Assembly (NCBI RefSeq): GCF_019050325.1
Contig: NZ_VOMB01000002.1
Location: forward strand, 248,001 to 312,000
Reading direction: 5' to 3'
DNA from: [Mycobacterium] fortunisiensis
GTDB lineage: Bacteria > Actinomycetota > Actinomycetes > Mycobacteriales > Mycobacteriaceae
DNA length: 64,000 nucleotides
Shown here: positions 25,227 through 33,276 of the stretch, piece after piece
How positions within the stretch are numbered: position 1 is the stretch's first letter
Layout: every line of letters starts with the position of its first letter
Notes under the pieces: generated by a model
The model's input: only the letters and a program-made list of their open reading frames with translations
Database searches by the model: none
What the model was told of the DNA's origin: nothing
Program-made: the position numbers and the translations under genes

Positions 25227-25843
25227 TTTGCCGGTTGCGAAGAAGCGCGCGCCTGCGCGGCGATGGCCGGTGCGATCCAATCCCGCAGGAATGTGCGCAG
25301 CCCGGCATCCCGGCGCGACGGCCCGCCCGGGTCGACGATGAACGACTGCAGCGTCCGCAGCATGAATTCGACCAGCTCGTCGAGCTTGTGCCCATCGAAA
25401 CCGGCTGCCGCCCAATCGATATCGAAACGCTGAACGATCGATTTGCCGAACTCGATGGCCAGATCCGAGGTCACCCCGGCGGTGAACGCGCTGGCTTTGC
25501 CGGGTTGCAGCACCAGGCCGAGGTAGCGGTCGTGCGGAAGCTGCTCGACGGTGTAGGCGATGCCCTCGACGACGGCGTCGCTGGGGTCGGTGATCGAGCC
25601 CAGTTGTGCGGCCAGCCGATCGAGGAAGCCGTCCACCGCCGACAGTGCGGTGGCCGCCATCAGGCTTTCCTGGGTGGGGAAGTACCGGTAGATCGTCTGG
25701 CGGGTCACCCCGAGGGTCTGTGCCACCTCCGACACGCTCACCGTGCCGCGCGCATCGATGGCCTGGCGCGCGGCGGCGATGATGCGGCGGGCCGCTTCGT
25801 CGTCGTCGGCGGGAATGTCTCCCGACCAGCCGTGCCTGCGCAT
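25223..25843 (-). CDS. TetR family regulator next to the Rieske oxygenase
   Basis: 206 aa. The HTH is VSEVAQTLGVTRQTIYRYFP near residues 35-56, inside AARRIIAAARQAIDARGT to MAATALSAVDG. The ligand domain follows (FLRDWIAPAIAAQARAS at the C-terminus). It is divergent from the Rieske oxygenase, with 69 bp between the starts and an inverted repeat over the oxygenase promoter, so the oxygenase is the likeliest target. It also precedes the Mce operon in the same direction, so an effect on lipid import cannot be excluded. No ribosome site is clear at ATG 25843. Confidence 0.82.
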   Translation of the reverse strand: MRRHGWSGDIPADDDEAARRIIAAARQAIDARGTVSVSEVAQTLGVTRQTIYRYFPTQESLMAATALSAVDGFLDRLAAQLGSITDPSDAVVEGIAYTVEQLPHDRYLGLVLQPGKASAFTAGVTSDLAIEFGKSIVQRFDIDWAAAGFDGHKLDELVEFMLRTLQSFIVDPGGPSRRDAGLRTFLRDWIAPAIAAQARASSQPAK

Positions 25844-25875
25844 CCGATGATCGTCGCACGGATCGGGATCGATTC

Positions 25876-25906
25876 TTGACAATACAGTCGATAACCATTG
25901 TATGGT
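25876..25906 (+). promoter_or_regulatory. Rieske oxygenase promoter with inverted repeat
   Basis: A consensus -35 TTGACA (25876-25881) and a -10 TATGGT (25901-25906) are 19 bp apart; TATGGT ends 6 nt before ATG 25913. An imperfect repeat, CAATACA (25880-25886) with TGTATGG (25899-25905), 6 of 7 matching, is superposed on both boxes, fitting repression by the divergent TetR. Confidence 0.6.
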
Positions 25907-25912
25907 CTGATG

Positions 25913-27076
25913 ATGATCATCAGCCCAGTGAGCAGTACCGATGAGGAACTGACCCGCCGCGCCCTGCGTCACGCCCTCGACGGCACGACGGACATGGCCG
26001 ATCAGGTGTTGAAGGTGCCGCTGCACTACTACCGGGATCCGAAGATCACCGAGATCGAGGAGTCGCAGATCCTGCGCCGGGTACCGCTGGCGATCGTGCC
26101 CTCGGCGCAGATCCCGGAGAACAACGACTTCGTGGTCCGTTCGGTGCTGGGCGACTCATTGTTGGTCACCCGGGATCGCACCGGGGCCACCCACGTGTTT
26201 TTGAACTACTGCCGCCACCGCGGCGCCATGCCCGCCTGCGGATCCGGCAATGCGTCGCGGTTCGTCTGCCCGTATCACGCCTGGACCTACCGCAACACCG
26301 GCGAGCTGTTCATGGTCCCGGGCAAAGCCGGTTTCGACACCATGGACACCGCGGAGTACGGCTTGGTGGAGCTGCCGTCGGAGGAACGTCACGGATTCGT
26401 CTGGGCGGTGCTCACCGCCGACGCGACCATCGACCTCGACGCCCACCTCGGCCCGCTGAACGCCGAACTGGCGCAGTGGAATTACGACGCCTACGGCTAC
26501 CACACCGAACGCGAATTCTCTTCGGAGGTGTCCTGGAAGGGTGCGCTGGAGGCGTTCGCCGAGGGCTACCATTTCCCATTTGTCCATGGGGAGAGCCTGA
26601 TTGGGCAGAACACCCTGCCCAACACCGCAATCTACGACGAGTTCGGCAAGCATCACCGCATCGGTTTCCCGTTCACCTGGATCAAGAACCTCGGCGAGGA
26701 TCCGAGCGGCAGCTTCGATCCGTCGGCGAACATGGGTGTCATCTACTGGGTCTATCCCAACCTCATCCTGGCCAACAGCCCGGTCGGCGTCGAGATCATC
26801 GACATGCTGCCCGAGGGGGAACCCACCCGCTGCACCGTGCGGCACAGCTGGATGGGCCGCGTTCCGGCCACCAACGACGACATGCGGGCCGGCTATGACG
26901 CCGTCTACGAAGGTGTGCACGCCGCCGTACGCGACGAGGACTTCGCGATGCTGCCGCAGTGCGGTGAAGGTGTCCGGCACGGCCAGCATGACCATATGAT
27001 CATCGGCCGCAACGAAATTGCGGTCCAGCACATGATCAAGGTGTTCGCCCAGGAGTTGGGTGTGGCGTTGGGCTAA
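25913..27076 (+). CDS. Rieske non-haem iron oxygenase, alpha subunit
   Basis: 387 aa. The Rieske [2Fe-2S] site is Cys100-x-His102 and Cys119-x-x-His122 (NYCRHRGA and FVCPYHAW). The catalytic mononuclear iron site has His220 and His225 in EGYHFPFVH, with an Asp expected further on. The family hydroxylates aromatic or steroid rings using electrons from a ferredoxin/reductase, which is not encoded nearby. ATG 25913 (or 25910) is leaderless-like behind TATGGT. The convergent VOC gene ends 1 bp away and may act in the same pathway. The substrate is unknown. Confidence 0.87.
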   Translation: MIISPVSSTDEELTRRALRHALDGTTDMADQVLKVPLHYYRDPKITEIEESQILRRVPLAIVPSAQIPENNDFVVRSVLGDSLLVTRDRTGATHVFLNYCRHRGAMPACGSGNASRFVCPYHAWTYRNTGELFMVPGKAGFDTMDTAEYGLVELPSEERHGFVWAVLTADATIDLDAHLGPLNAELAQWNYDAYGYHTEREFSSEVSWKGALEAFAEGYHFPFVHGESLIGQNTLPNTAIYDEFGKHHRIGFPFTWIKNLGEDPSGSFDPSANMGVIYWVYPNLILANSPVGVEIIDMLPEGEPTRCTVRHSWMGRVPATNDDMRAGYDAVYEGVHAAVRDEDFAMLPQCGEGVRHGQHDHMIIGRNEIAVQHMIKVFAQELGVALG

Positions 27077-27077
27077 C

Positions 27078-27641
27078 TCAGGTCCAACTCTCCTTGCCGG
27101 GCAGGGTGCGCATCGCCTGCCGGGTGAGACCGGGCACCGAGTTCGCCAGGTCCGCGCGTTGTTTGGCGAAGGTCCGCAGCGCGCGGTAATACGACCACAG
27201 TTGCCGTGGCGATGGAACTTTCGGTACCCAGGCCAGTTCCCAATGGATGCCGTTGATCGGGTCGTCGAAGAAGACCGCGTAATAGCCGGGCCAGTACTGC
27301 GGGTAGTCCTTGGGCTCATCGGTCACCGGGATGCCCCGGGCGATCAGGAAGTCACGATGAAAGCGGTCTATCTCCTTCCTGTTTCGGGCCCACAGCGCGA
27401 TGTGGTTGATCCCGACGGCCTGATCGGTATGGGTCAACTTGTCCCCGGTACGCGCCGGCTGGATGCCGATGTAACTGTGTGGGTTGACGAATCGTGTCAT
27501 GTAGTAGACCGATTGGTACTCCATGTTGAGTGAGGAGAAGCTGTGGTACCCCAGCCACCCCAGCATCGCGTCGTAAAACGCGATCGATTCGTCGTAGTCC
27601 AAGACTGCGAACTCGACATGACATACGCCCCGCCACCGCAT
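27078..27641 (-). CDS. VOC (glyoxalase/extradiol dioxygenase) family protein
   Basis: 187 aa. Two beta-alpha-beta-beta-beta modules: CHVEFAVLDYDESIAFYDAML at the N-terminus and INHIALWARNRKEIDRFHRDF in the second, followed by YYAVFFDDPINGIHWELAWVP with the metal-binding Glu. His8 and a Glu near 140 are candidate metal ligands. The length and the C-terminal helical tail are more like glyoxalase/bleomycin-resistance proteins than ring-cleavage dioxygenases. ATG 27641 follows GGGGG. It converges on the Rieske oxygenase gene, and a palindrome lies 21 bp upstream. Confidence 0.8.
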   Translation of the reverse strand: MRWRGVCHVEFAVLDYDESIAFYDAMLGWLGYHSFSSLNMEYQSVYYMTRFVNPHSYIGIQPARTGDKLTHTDQAVGINHIALWARNRKEIDRFHRDFLIARGIPVTDEPKDYPQYWPGYYAVFFDDPINGIHWELAWVPKVPSPRQLWSYYRALRTFAKQRADLANSVPGLTRQAMRTLPGKESWT

Positions 27642-27661
27642 GGTGCCCCCTGAGAGTCGAC

Positions 27662-27678
27662 TACTACGGAATGTAGTA
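27662..27678. promoter_or_regulatory. Palindrome upstream of the VOC gene
   Basis: TACTAC-GGAAT-GTAGTA, perfect 6-bp arms around 5 bp, lies 21 bp from the VOC start. Either flanking TetR protein could bind it; the match is not to the palindrome of the next TetR gene (28425-28436), so a different regulator is suggested. Confidence 0.55.
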
Positions 27679-27792
27679 CCCCGTGGGCGGGCTGTGAAGG
27701 GCTGCGGGCGCGCCGATTTCTACCGCTGGGTCGTTCCGGTTGGGTTGCAGCCGCCCTGCCGTAGAAAACCGGCGGACGAAACGGCGCTCGCG

Positions 27793-28413
27793 CTAACGAT
27801 TTCCGGCGGCGTGGTCCAGCTGCAGGATGGCCGCATCGATCAGGGTGCGAATGATCTCGTCGGTGGAGAACGAGCTCAGCCACAGGTTCGGGGTGTCGGT
27901 GCGGTGCAGCATCGCGACCCCGTGCACCGCGACCGACAGCGCCGCGGCGATCCGATCGGATTCGGAGGACGGCGGCGTCTGCGGGTCGCCGCCGCGGCAC
28001 GCCAGCAGGCCCCGGGTGACGACGGCCAGGGCTTGTTGGGCAGCCGGGGAGGTGTCGGTGATCTGGGTCATCAGGGCGTAGCGCAGGGGGTGTCGCTCGG
28101 CGAACGACACGTAGGTCTGGCAACCCTGGAACAGCCGTTCGCGCGGCGTCTGGTCGGAGTCGCGGTGGCGGGTGATCTCTTCGGACACCTGTGCCCAGCC
28201 GGCCTCGGCGACCGCGTCGAGCACGCTGTCGCGATCCGCGAAATGTGCGTAGACCGACGGTGCGGCGATGCCGGCCTCGCGGGCGATGCTGCGCAGCGAC
28301 ACCTCGGCCTCGTTCTGCGCGGCGTCGATGACGCGGGTGGCCGCCGAGAGGATCTCGTCGCGGAGCAGAGCGCCCTGGCCGCGCATGTTGCGTCGGCGCG
28401 GGGTTGGGGCCAT
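27793..28413 (-). CDS. TetR family regulator divergent from mmpS/mmpL
   Basis: 206 aa. The HTH is SLRSIAREAGIAAPSVYAHFA, about residues 39-59, preceded by RDEILSAATRVIDAAQ. The C-terminal domain has the SDRIAAALSVAVHGVAML and LWLSSFSTDEIIRTLIDA segments of TetR_C-like regulators. The ATG at 28413 follows TAACAT by 7 nt, and the 12-bp palindrome TAACGCGCGTTA overlaps this promoter, so it is probably autoregulated. It is divergent from the mmpS-mmpL-thioesterase operon (241 bp between starts), the likely target. Confidence 0.85.
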   Translation of the reverse strand: MAPTPRRRNMRGQGALLRDEILSAATRVIDAAQNEAEVSLRSIAREAGIAAPSVYAHFADRDSVLDAVAEAGWAQVSEEITRHRDSDQTPRERLFQGCQTYVSFAERHPLRYALMTQITDTSPAAQQALAVVTRGLLACRGGDPQTPPSSESDRIAAALSVAVHGVAMLHRTDTPNLWLSSFSTDEIIRTLIDAAILQLDHAAGNR

Positions 28414-28424
28414 GACCCGTATGT

Positions 28425-28436
28425 TAACGCGCGTTA
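28425..28436. promoter_or_regulatory. TetR operator TAACGCGCGTTA
   Basis: A perfect 12-bp palindrome 11 bp upstream of the TetR start. It adjoins the TAACAT -10 box of that gene, so binding would repress tetR itself. Control of the mmpS operon from here would need action at about 200 bp. Confidence 0.7.
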
Positions 28437-28585
28437 GGTTAGGGCGCGAGCGACGCCGGTGCTCTCGATCACTATAGGCCCGTCGGTGCCGGTCCGATCT
28501 CTGCCATCGGAATCGGTCCGGTCAAAACGGTTGTCGCCAAGCCGGTTCGGCGTAAACGAACGTCAACCGGCCTTTCTGTATCTCA

Positions 28586-28617
28586 ACTTTACAGCTGTTT
28601 GCTTATGGTTGTAAGGT
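28586..28617 (+). promoter_or_regulatory. mmpS-mmpL promoter with imperfect inverted repeat
   Basis: ACTTTACA (28586-28593) and TGTAAGGT (28610-28617) pair at 7 of 8 positions. The same bases give a possible -35 TTTACA and -10 TAAGGT with an 18-bp spacer, upstream of mmpS. The repeat differs from the TetR palindrome at 28425-28436. Confidence 0.45.
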
Positions 28618-28654
28618 CAGCGCTCATGTCAGGTGCGGTAGCGGGGTGCAAGCC

Positions 28655-29089
28655 ATGAAGTCACTGGTGAATGCGCTGGCGCGGATGTGGATCCTGCTGG
28701 TGATCGTCGTCGTGGTCGGAGCCGGCGGCTTCGTCATCAACCGGTTCCACGGAGTGTTCGGCGCACCGCGACCGGGTGGAGCGGCCGGTGCCGACAACAT
28801 CGTCTCGACGGTGCCCAAGTACGTCACCTACGAGGTGTACGGGCCAGCCGACACCTCGGGGATGGTCAGCTACGTCGATGAGCGCGCGCAGTCGCAGGAG
28901 GCGCAGTTCAGCCACCTGCCGTGGACATTGACCCTGACCACCACCGTGCCCAGTGTGTTCGCGAACGTCGTCGCGCAGGGCGACAGCGCTGCGCTCGGTT
29001 GCCGCATCACCGTCAACGGCGAGCTGCGTGACGAGCGGTCCGCCGACGGATTCACGGCCACCACAAGCTGTTTGGTGAAGGCAGCATGA
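28655..29089 (+). CDS. mmpS: MmpS-family accessory membrane protein (pair 1)
   Basis: 144 aa. One N-terminal membrane helix (MWILLVIVVVVGAGGFVI, about 11-28) is followed by a periplasmic beta-sandwich with the MmpS landmarks YVTYEVYGPADTSGMVSYVD, PWTLTLTTTVPSVFANVVAQG and the C-terminal CRITVNGE and CLVKAA (two Cys). MmpS proteins work with the MmpL partner in exporting lipids or siderophores. ATG 28655 was preferred to GTG 28646 because the purine-rich GCGGGG sits about 12 nt before it. The stop overlaps mmpL (ATGA). Confidence 0.88.
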   Translation: MKSLVNALARMWILLVIVVVVGAGGFVINRFHGVFGAPRPGGAAGADNIVSTVPKYVTYEVYGPADTSGMVSYVDERAQSQEAQFSHLPWTLTLTTTVPSVFANVVAQGDSAALGCRITVNGELRDERSADGFTATTSCLVKAA

Positions 29090-31995
29090 GCGGGCACCGC
29101 GGTGCCGGGGCCACCGAACCGCCGCTCTATCCGCGCCTGATCCGCACCCTGTCGGTGCCGATCATCCTGTTCTGGCTGGCGGCCACCATCGCAGTGAGCG
29201 TGCTGGTGCCGCAGCTCGAGATCGTCGGCAAGGACAACGCGGTGTCGCTGTCGCCGCACGATGCGCCGGCGGTGATCGCGATGAAGCACATCGGGGAGAA
29301 GTTCGAGGAGTTCCACTCCGACAGCAGCCTGATGGTGGTGGTCGAAGGCGACGAACCGCTCGGCGACGACGCGCGTCGCTACTACGGCGAACTCGTGGCC
29401 AACCTGGAACGCGACCCCGAGCACGTCGAGCACGTGCAGGATTTCTGGGGCGATCGGATCACCTCGGCCGGCTCGCAGAGCGAGGACGGCAAAGCCGCCT
29501 ACGTCCAGGTGAACCTGGCCGGCAACCAGGGCTCGACCCAGGGCGTCGAGTCCGTCGACGCAGTCCGCGAGATCGTCGACCACACCGCCACGCCCCCGGG
29601 GATCCGGGCTTACGTCACCGGCCAGGCGGCGCTCGTGGCCGACACCAACGAAGCCGGCGACAAGAGCATGGTGAAGATGACCGGGGTGACGCTGCTGGTC
29701 ATCGCGATCATGCTGCTCGTGGTGTACCGCTCCATCGGGGCCATGCTGATCGCGCTGGTGGTCGTGCTCACCGAGATGAGCATGTCCCGTGGGCTGATCG
29801 CGGTCCTCGGCTCCGCGCACGTCTTCGGACTGTCCACCTTCGTGGTCAGCATCCTCACCGCGTTGGCCATCGCCGCGGGCACCGACTACTGGATCTTCCT
29901 GGTCGGCCGCTACCACGAGGCCAGAAACGCCGGTGAGGACCGTGAAACCGCGTACTACACCACCATTTCGGGCGTCACCCACGTCATCGCCGGTTCCGGC
30001 CTGACCATCGCCGGGGCCATGCTGTGCCTGCACTTCACCCGGTTGAACTACTTCAACACCCTGGCGATCCCCTGTGCGCTGGGCATGCTGGTGATCCTGG
30101 TGATGGCCCTGACCTTCGCCCCGGCGGTGCTGGCGGTGTGTGTGCGGTTCGGCCGGCTGGATCCCAAGCGGGCCACCAAGACTCGCGGCTGGCGCCGGGT
30201 GGGCACGGCGATCGTGCGCTGGCCACTGCCGATCCTGGCCGCGGCCACGGGCATCGCCTTGATCGGGGTGCTCGCCCTGCCCGGCTACCGGACCAACTAC
30301 GACAACCGGCACTACGTCCCGGCCGACGTGCCGTCGAACATCGGGCACGCAGCGGCCGAGAAGCATTTCAGCTCGGCCCGGATGAATCCCGACATGCTCA
30401 TGGTCGAGGTGGACCACGACATGCGCAATCCACGCGACATGCTGGTGCTCGATCGCATCGCCAAGAACATCTTCCGGGTGCCCGGCATCGCCCGGGTGCA
30501 GAGCATCACCCGTCCGCTCGGACCGCCGATGGAACACGGCTCGGTGCCGTTCCAGGTCAGTGCGCAGGGCGTGACCATACGGGAGACCTTGCAGTTCGTC
30601 CGGGCCCGGCTCGACGACACCCTCAAGATGACCGATCACCTCAGCTCGATGATCGCGATCATGGAGCACCTGCACGATCTGAGCGTGCAACTGTCCGACG
30701 CCACGCACAGTGCGGTCGGGGCCACCCACGACATGGAAGCCACCATGGCCGAACTGCGGGACCAGGTCGCCGATTTCGACGACTTCTTCCGGCCGGTGCG
30801 CAACTACTTCTACTGGGAACCGCACTGTTTCAACATTCCGGTGTGCCACGCCCTGCGGTCGGTGTTCGATGCCACCGACGGCTTCGACAAACTGGCCGAC
30901 AACACCAGAGCACTGGCCACCGAGATGGACAAGGTCGACGGGCTCACCCCGCAGATCGCCGCGCAGATCCCGCCGATGATCACCCTCTCCACCCAGGTGC
31001 GCGACCTGATGCTGACGCTGCACAGCACCTTCGACGGCATGCTCGTCCAGATGGAGCAGATGACCGACACCGCGTCGGCCATGGGGCAGACCTTCGACGA
31101 CGCCAAGAACGACGACATGTTCTACCTGCCGCCCGAGGCGTTCTCCAGCCCGGACTTCCTGCGCGGGATGGAGTTGATGCTGTCCCCGGACGGCAAGGCG
31201 GCCCGAATCCTGATCACCCACGATGTGGATCCCGCCACGCTGGAAGGCATTTCACACGTTGACGCCGAACTACTGGCCGCCAAGGAAGCCGTCAAGGGCA
31301 CCCCGTTGGCCGACGCGAAGTTCTACCTCGGCGGTACTGCGGCCACTTACAAGGACATCCAGGAAGGCGCGCACTACGACCTGTTCATCGCGGCCATCGC
31401 GGCGATCATCCTGATCTTCGTCGTGATGCTGCTGATCACCCGGGCCCTGGTCGCCTCCATGGTGATCGTGGGAACCGTCGTGCTCTCCCTGGCCGCCTCG
31501 TTCGGGCTGTCGGTGCTGATCTGGCAGCACATCCTGGGCATCGAACTGCAATGGCTGGTGATCGCGATGTCGGTGATCGTGCTGCTCGCGGTCGGCTCGG
31601 ACTACAACCTGCTGGTGGTCTCCCGGATGAAGGAGGAACTCGGCGGCGGCATCAAGACCGGGCTCATCCGGGCCATGGGCGCCACCGGCGGGGTGGTCAC
31701 CGCGGCCGGCATGGTGTTCGCCTTCACCATGATCTCGATGATCGCCAGCGACCTGCGCTCGGTGGGCCAGATCGGCACCACCATCGGGCTGGGACTGTTG
31801 TTCGACACCTTCATCGTCCGCTCGCTCATCACCCCGTCGATCGCCGCGCTGCTCGGTCGCTGGTTCTGGTGGCCGCTCAAGGTCCGCAGCCGCCCGGTGC
31901 CTACCGGTCCGGCTGTGCCGCAACCTGTTCCAGCGCCTGCCGGCGGCCTCAGCGACGACGAGCCCACCGTGCAGATCCCGAAAGGAACCCCATGA
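29086..31995 (+). CDS. mmpL: MmpL-family RND transporter (pair 1)
   Basis: 969 aa, normal for MmpL4/5-type proteins. Membrane helix 1 (IILFWLAATIAVSVLVP) is followed by a periplasmic domain, helices 2-6 with the proton-relay motif GTDYW, a second periplasmic domain with a coiled-coil-like helical stretch (about residues 490-680, including DDFFRPVRNYFYWEPHC) and helices 7-12 with GSDYN. Both Asp-Tyr relay pairs are intact. It exports a lipid, glycopeptidolipid or siderophore; which one is not readable here. It overlaps mmpS and the thioesterase gene by 4 bp each, forming a three-gene operon under a TetR regulator. Confidence 0.92.
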   Translation: MSGHRGAGATEPPLYPRLIRTLSVPIILFWLAATIAVSVLVPQLEIVGKDNAVSLSPHDAPAVIAMKHIGEKFEEFHSDSSLMVVVEGDEPLGDDARRYYGELVANLERDPEHVEHVQDFWGDRITSAGSQSEDGKAAYVQVNLAGNQGSTQGVESVDAVREIVDHTATPPGIRAYVTGQAALVADTNEAGDKSMVKMTGVTLLVIAIMLLVVYRSIGAMLIALVVVLTEMSMSRGLIAVLGSAHVFGLSTFVVSILTALAIAAGTDYWIFLVGRYHEARNAGEDRETAYYTTISGVTHVIAGSGLTIAGAMLCLHFTRLNYFNTLAIPCALGMLVILVMALTFAPAVLAVCVRFGRLDPKRATKTRGWRRVGTAIVRWPLPILAAATGIALIGVLALPGYRTNYDNRHYVPADVPSNIGHAAAEKHFSSARMNPDMLMVEVDHDMRNPRDMLVLDRIAKNIFRVPGIARVQSITRPLGPPMEHGSVPFQVSAQGVTIRETLQFVRARLDDTLKMTDHLSSMIAIMEHLHDLSVQLSDATHSAVGATHDMEATMAELRDQVADFDDFFRPVRNYFYWEPHCFNIPVCHALRSVFDATDGFDKLADNTRALATEMDKVDGLTPQIAAQIPPMITLSTQVRDLMLTLHSTFDGMLVQMEQMTDTASAMGQTFDDAKNDDMFYLPPEAFSSPDFLRGMELMLSPDGKAARILITHDVDPATLEGISHVDAELLAAKEAVKGTPLADAKFYLGGTAATYKDIQEGAHYDLFIAAIAAIILIFVVMLLITRALVASMVIVGTVVLSLAASFGLSVLIWQHILGIELQWLVIAMSVIVLLAVGSDYNLLVVSRMKEELGGGIKTGLIRAMGATGGVVTAAGMVFAFTMISMIASDLRSVGQIGTTIGLGLLFDTFIVRSLITPSIAALLGRWFWWPLKVRSRPVPTGPAVPQPVPAPAGGLSDDEPTVQIPKGTP

Positions 31996-32846
31996 CCGAG
32001 ATCCTCACCCGCACCAGACCGTTCACAGAGCTGACCGCGTTGCGCGAGCTGGGTCCGGAGCGCTTCGGCGCGACGGTTGATCCGATATGGACCATCGGGC
32101 CCAAGGTGCACGGCGGCTGCATGATGGCGATCTGCGCCGCTGCCGCCCGTCGCTCCGTTCTCATCGCCGGAGGTGGCGCCGAGCTGCAGCCGATCGCGGT
32201 GAGCGCCAACTACCTGGCCGCGCCCGATCCGGGTGAGGTGCACGTGAGTACGAGCGTGCGCAAGATGGGTCGGCAGGTGTGTGCGGTGGATGTGCAACTG
32301 TCACAAGCGGGTCGGGTGGCGGTCACGGCCGCGGTCACGCTCGGCAGCCTCGACGGCGGGGAGCCTCGGTATCAGGAGACAGTGCCGTTGACCCAGCTGC
32401 CCGCCGAGCCGACAGCCGAGGCCGTGCACGTGACGCCCGAGCATCCGATGGGCCAGATCGTGCACGTCGCGCAGGGATGCGATCTGCGGGTGGACCCGTC
32501 GGCGGCGCTGTTCTTGAGCGGTCGACAGGGGGACCCGGTCAACCGGATGTGGTTGCGGCCGTTCGCCGCTGACGAAGCCGAAGCCGACACCGCGCTGTTG
32601 TTCGCGCTGATGGCCGGTGACATCAGCGCGCCGGTGACGATGAACCGGGGCATGTTCGGCTGGGCGCCGACCGTCCAGCTGACCACTTACCTGCGTCGGC
32701 GACCGTCGCCGGGGTGGCTGCGGGTGATGGCCAGCTCGACGGTCATGGGCACGACCTGGTTCGAAGAGGATCACCTGATTCTCGATGCGACCGGTGCGGT
32801 TGTCGTGCAGAGCCGTCAGTTGGCGATGATCCCGAAGGGCGCCTGA
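31992..32846 (+). CDS. Acyl-CoA thioesterase (TesB-like hotdog) in the mmpL operon
   Basis: 284 aa with two hotdog-fold halves: WTIGPKVHGGCMMAICAAAAR (N-terminal half), AVSANYLAAPDPGEVHVSTSV, and the C-terminal half with MFGWAPTVQLTTYLRRRPSPGW, MGTTWFEEDHLILDATG and VVQSRQLAM. This is the TesB/TesB-like arrangement that hydrolyses acyl-CoA. ATG 31992 overlaps the mmpL stop (ATGA), so it is translationally coupled to the transporter. A thioesterase in that place suggests release or trimming of the acyl cargo before export (inference). Confidence 0.82.
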   Translation: MTEILTRTRPFTELTALRELGPERFGATVDPIWTIGPKVHGGCMMAICAAAARRSVLIAGGGAELQPIAVSANYLAAPDPGEVHVSTSVRKMGRQVCAVDVQLSQAGRVAVTAAVTLGSLDGGEPRYQETVPLTQLPAEPTAEAVHVTPEHPMGQIVHVAQGCDLRVDPSAALFLSGRQGDPVNRMWLRPFAADEAEADTALLFALMAGDISAPVTMNRGMFGWAPTVQLTTYLRRRPSPGWLRVMASSTVMGTTWFEEDHLILDATGAVVVQSRQLAMIPKGA

Positions 32847-33025
32847 AACCAGCGGAGTCGCGCGATTGCTGCCATCGGCCGGTCAATTTCTGCCAACGGA
32901 ACTAACCGTCCTGAGCAGCGTGTTGTGGAAGTCAGACCGGGTAGGAATCCCCCGAACCGGTGGACAGACGTCCGAACCGCGACTGCCACGCCACGGCTCG
33001 AACGCCCAGAACGAAGGGCTTCGAC

Positions 33026-33193
33026 ATGAAGAAGTTTGGTTTTGCCGGGATCATCGCCACTGGCTTCGCTGCCGCCATCGTCGGCCTGGCCGCCCCGGCC
33101 CAAGCTGATGTCACCCATCACCAGTGGGTGCACGACATCCAGCAGCACGCCAGCACCAGCGCCGTCACCTCGACATTCGGCGACGGCCGCTGA
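33026..33193 (+). CDS. Small secreted peptide precursor
   Basis: 55 aa: a signal peptide at residues 1-27 (FAGIIATGFAAAIVGLAAP, cleavage after AQA) followed by a mature peptide of only 28 residues, rich in His (DVTHHQWVHDIQQHAS). It has no Cys. Similar signal sequences (KKFGFAGIIATGFAAA) recur on small exported mycobacterial proteins, as I recall. AGAACGAAGGG lies about 9 nt before the ATG. A strong hairpin follows the stop. The His clusters could bind metal (inference). Confidence 0.75.
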   Translation: MKKFGFAGIIATGFAAAIVGLAAPAQADVTHHQWVHDIQQHASTSAVTSTFGDGR

Positions 33194-33197
33194 CACA

Positions 33198-33242
33198 CGA
33201 CACCAGCGAGGGGTGCCTCCGATGGGCGCCCCTCGCTTGTCG
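33198..33242 (+). terminator. Hairpin terminator after the small secreted peptide gene
   Basis: AGCGAGGGG (33205-33213) pairs perfectly with CCCCTCGCT (33229-33237), and the flanking CGACA/TGTCG extends the stem after a 2-base bulge. The structure begins 5 bp after the stop. No long T-run follows. Confidence 0.65.
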
Positions 33243-33276
33243 TCGGTGGCGAACCGCCGGAACGTAAGGTGGCGGA

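Noticed and set aside
28586..28617. Treating the mmpS promoter repeat as the site of the divergent TetR
   Set aside because: Its sequence does not resemble the TetR palindrome at 28425-28436, so the same protein is unlikely to bind both.
28870..31221. A 783-codon open frame antisense to mmpL
   Set aside because: No recognisable domain, composition of His/Gln/Arg/Gly-rich shadow type, and complete overlap with a clear MmpL gene.
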